13,619 bases of DNA. Origin: Bifidobacteriaceae bacterium (lineage in GTDB: Bacteria; Actinomycetota; Actinomycetes; Actinomycetales; WQXJ01). The first letter of the stretch is position 1; the number at the start of each line of letters is the position of its first letter. Of this stretch, positions 11,347 to 13,619 are shown one piece after another. The stretch is taken from NCBI GenBank assembly GCA_031265345.1, contig JAISCU010000282.1, forward strand, positions 1 through 13,619. Reading direction: 5' to 3'. The position numbers and the translations under genes are program-made. The notes beneath the pieces were generated by a model. It was not told where the DNA came from. It made no database searches and saw nothing but the letters and a program-made list of their open reading frames with translations.

Positions 11347-13619
11347 GGCTGGCCCAGGTCAGCCCGGCGGCCGCCGCGGGCCCCGCCGTCGCCAGGCCGG
11401 CCACCGCCACGACCAGCCCGGAATCGTTCACTAGGGAACCCACCACCCAGAGCGTCACCAGGCCCGCGAGCACCGGCCTCGCGAGCGGCACGCGCGACCA
11501 CGATCTGGCTTTGAGCCCGTCGAAGGCACCGGCGCGCGCCAAGCGCCGGCAGACCAGTGCGGCCAACGCCAACCCTAGAATCGGCCCCACCGACAGGCGT
11601 AGCCACATCAGCCCCTTACCGAGCAGCACGTCGCCGAGCCCGCCATCCGCCACCGTCTGGACGAACCTTCCCAGGTGCGTCCACCGCTCCGGCCCGCGTC
11701 GGTAGTCCAGGAAGGCCATGGCGGCGGCCGCTGCCGCTCCTGCCGCTAGTGCCGCCAGCACCCATTTCCAGTTCACGCGCACGTCCGCGGCGCTGAGGGC
11801 CAAGACCACAAAAGCGCCGCCGATGCCGACCGCCCCGCCCAGATCGGCGCCCCAACTTGGGTAGGCGTCAAGTATGAGCGCCACCAGACCGATCCCGATG
11901 ATCGGCATAACGGTGGCCGTTCGCTTGGCCTTGGCCCAGGCGCCTCCGGCGAACAGCACTGTGGCCAGGATCGCGCCGGTCGCGAAAACCGCGAAAGCCG
12001 AGTTGGGGTAGCCGTACACGCGAACGGCCAACAACGTCTGGTAGCCGAGTGGCGCGTCACGAATGAAGATTCTGTCCACGAACGGGTCGAGTCCCACAAC
12101 CACGGCGCTGAGCAATCCGATCACGCCGGGGGCCAGCAACGGCGAGGCGGCCTGGCCACCCCGCCAAAGCCGCCTGGTCGCGACCGCGCAAGCGGCCGCG
12201 AAGAGCGCGAATCCGGCCCCGCACGCCGCCCAGGCGATGAGCGGCGCTCCCGCCCGCCACCAGGGAAGGGCGTTCGCGGCCAGTCCAGCGGCGGGAAAAG
12301 CGGCGGCGGCCAAAGCCAGGTACTCGACCAGGCCCCGCGACCCGCGTCGACCCCTCCCTTGCCGTTCCGGGCCGCGTGGAACGCCGCTTCCGTCATCCCG
12401 CCCACTGTCCTTGAGCCATTCGCCAGTGGGCTGACGAGCCCCTTTGCTTGTGCGTCTGCCACCGCGCTGTGCGGATTCCACGTCGAAAGCGGCCTCCGGA
12501 ACACGGGTTTGCGTCAGACGCCAACCCGTGTTCGCGCCGCCTCGGAGCGCAATGAGCGGGCCGAAGATGCCCAGGGCGGCCACGACCAGGATCATGATCC
12601 ATCCCAGCTGGCTCCACTGGCGGGCGGCGACGGCGTGGCGGTCCAGATCGGCCAGATGCACCTGCACAGCTGGCGCGCCGGACGGGCCTTCCGCGCTGGA
12701 CCACGGATCGACGGGCCCGAACGGCACCGCCAGCAGACGGGATCCGATCACCTGGGCGAGGTCGGTGGCCAGAACCAGTCCCGCCGTCTTGGTCGCCGAA
12801 GATTCGAGCAGGTGGGACTGGGCGGCGCTGCGGTCTGGGGCCCAATCCAGAAGCAGTCCCATTGTCGGCTTGGTCCAGTCCGCCAGTGACGCGAGCACGA
12901 TCTCGACGCCTGGGCCGGGATTTCCCGGCTCCGCTTCCTCAGCGGCGGCTCCAGTGGTGGCTCCGGTGGCCGATCCGGCCATGGCTCCGACCACTGCGCC
13001 GATTCTCTGATCGATCATGGTTGGCGTGAGCTCGGATGAGCGGACGCCCACGTCGACCACGATCAACTGTGAGCCTCGCGCCAGAGCCTCGCGCGCGGCA
13101 TCGGCCAATTCGTTAGTGGACCAGCCGGCCGGAGTGTAAGACGCCTGGACAACGCCGTCCCCGCTGGCCAGCGCGAGCGCTGCGCCCGGCCCGATGGCGG
13201 CGGCGGGGATTTTCTGATCAGCGAGCCAACGCGCCAGCGACCCAATCGACTCGGCGGTGCCGGACTCGACGGCTGCCGCTGTCAGCTCGGCCCAGTCCGG
13301 TATGCGGCCGCCCACCGGTTCGGCCAGATTCCGACAAGGCGTGCCGGTGGCGCCCTGGGTGTCGCTCAGCATGGTCCGTGCCACTTCGCCGATCCTGGCT
13401 CCCGCGCCGACGGCCAGCCAGCCCTCGGCCGGGCAGGAGCCGACCCTGACGGACCGGTTCGCCATCGCGGCGGCGTCCGCGCCTTGGTCGAGCAGGCGCC
13501 AGATCGCGGGAGTGGCAGCCGGGGAGAGGTCCTCGGGGCTGAGCCCGGTGGTGCCGATCAGCACGACCGTGCCGCTGGCGCTGGCGGCTCCCGCTCGCGG
13601 CCCGGCGCCTTGGTTGCTG
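11318..13619 (-). CDS. Large polytopic membrane protein with alkaline-phosphatase-like N-terminal region (5' end outside window)
   Basis: 766 residues seen; the frame has no stop to the right edge, so the signal sequence and true start lie outside. Residues about 18-340 look extracytoplasmic: VVLIGTTGLSPEDLSPAATP, WRLLDQGADAAAM and CPAEGWLAVGAGAR resemble the start of alkaline-phosphatase-superfamily-like actinobacterial membrane proteins, but the metal ligands are not clear to me. A first transmembrane helix (WIMILVVAALGIFGPLIAL) is followed by a charged, disordered loop of about 70 residues and then roughly nine more helices. Blocks such as PLGYQTLLAVRVYGYPNSAFAVFATGA and LVNDSGLVVAVAG are typical of this actinobacterial family. 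The function is unknown; a cell-envelope role is inferred from topology and the neighbouring glycosyltransferase. It converges on that gene. Confidence 0.75.
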   Translation of the reverse strand, partial: SNQGAGPRAGAASASGTVVLIGTTGLSPEDLSPAATPAIWRLLDQGADAAAMANRSVRVGSCPAEGWLAVGAGARIGEVARTMLSDTQGATGTPCRNLAEPVGGRIPDWAELTAAAVESGTAESIGSLARWLADQKIPAAAIGPGAALALASGDGVVQASYTPAGWSTNELADAAREALARGSQLIVVDVGVRSSELTPTMIDQRIGAVVGAMAGSATGATTGAAAEEAEPGNPGPGVEIVLASLADWTKPTMGLLLDWAPDRSAAQSHLLESSATKTAGLVLATDLAQVIGSRLLAVPFGPVDPWSSAEGPSGAPAVQVHLADLDRHAVAARQWSQLGWIMILVVAALGIFGPLIALRGGANTGWRLTQTRVPEAAFDVESAQRGGRRTSKGARQPTGEWLKDSGRDDGSGVPRGPERQGRGRRGSRGLVEYLALAAAAFPAAGLAANALPWWRAGAPLIAWAACGAGFALFAAACAVATRRLWRGGQAASPLLAPGVIGLLSAVVVGLDPFVDRIFIRDAPLGYQTLLAVRVYGYPNSAFAVFATGAILATVLFAGGAWAKAKRTATVMPIIGIGLVALILDAYPSWGADLGGAVGIGGAFVVLALSAADVRVNWKWVLAALAAGAAAAAAMAFLDYRRGPERWTHLGRFVQTVADGGLGDVLLGKGLMWLRLSVGPILGLALAALVCRRLARAGAFDGLKARSWSRVPLARPVLAGLVTLWVVGSLVNDSGLVVAVAGLATAGPAAAAGLTWASLRRSRAPAA

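Overview
The window is very GC-rich and reads like a chromosomal segment of a high-GC Gram-positive actinobacterium (class Actinomycetia). Three things point there: a short (359 aa) myo-inositol-phosphate synthase directly behind a PadR regulator gene, as in mycobacteria; a DUF5926-type gene followed by a small GT2 glycosyltransferase; and several genes whose only visible start signal is a TANNNT -10 box 6-7 nt before the start codon, as expected for leaderless mRNAs. Genus cannot be called from this sequence.

Layout, left to right. (1) 1-2157, minus strand: a tight operon encoding a MauE/DoxX-type redox membrane protein with an unusual Asp/Glu/His-rich tail, then two membrane-anchored DsbA-like thioredoxin-fold proteins (the second cut by the left edge). 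This is a candidate extracytoplasmic thiol-disulfide module. (2) 2484-4753: a two-gene, ATGA-overlapped AbiE-type (type IV toxin-antitoxin / abortive infection) cassette, antitoxin first, framed by two about 165-bp direct repeats. The inner 102 bp of the repeats differ at 3 positions, and each copy carries a perfect DnaA-box-like nonamer inside nested inverted repeats. (3) 4850-6439, minus: a 529-aa protein with the layout of a type I restriction R subunit (HsdR nuclease domain, then first helicase RecA domain), in which every catalytic signature I can align has been replaced (nuclease D and ExK, Walker A Lys, Walker B DEAH). It looks like a truncated but intact pseudoenzyme. (4) 6532-8259, minus: padR-ino1 operon with a good promoter and a palindrome just downstream of its -10. 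(5) 8659-9240, minus: a secreted or lipid-anchored DUF2599-like protein, ending in a strong hairpin. (6) 9241-9561: a divergent intergenic region holding three copies of one sequence (direct, inverted, direct) that can form two mutually exclusive hairpins. (7) 9562-11346, plus: a DUF5926-like gene and a GT2 glycosyltransferase. (8) 11318 to the right edge, minus: a large polytopic membrane protein with an alkaline-phosphatase-like extracytoplasmic N-terminal part, overlapping the glycosyltransferase gene tail to tail by 29 bp.

The most interesting parts are the catalytically erased HsdR-like protein and the adjacent repeat-framed AbiE cassette, which together form a small defence-flavoured insert beside otherwise ordinary housekeeping genes. 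No transposase, integrase, tRNA, rRNA or CRISPR array was seen.
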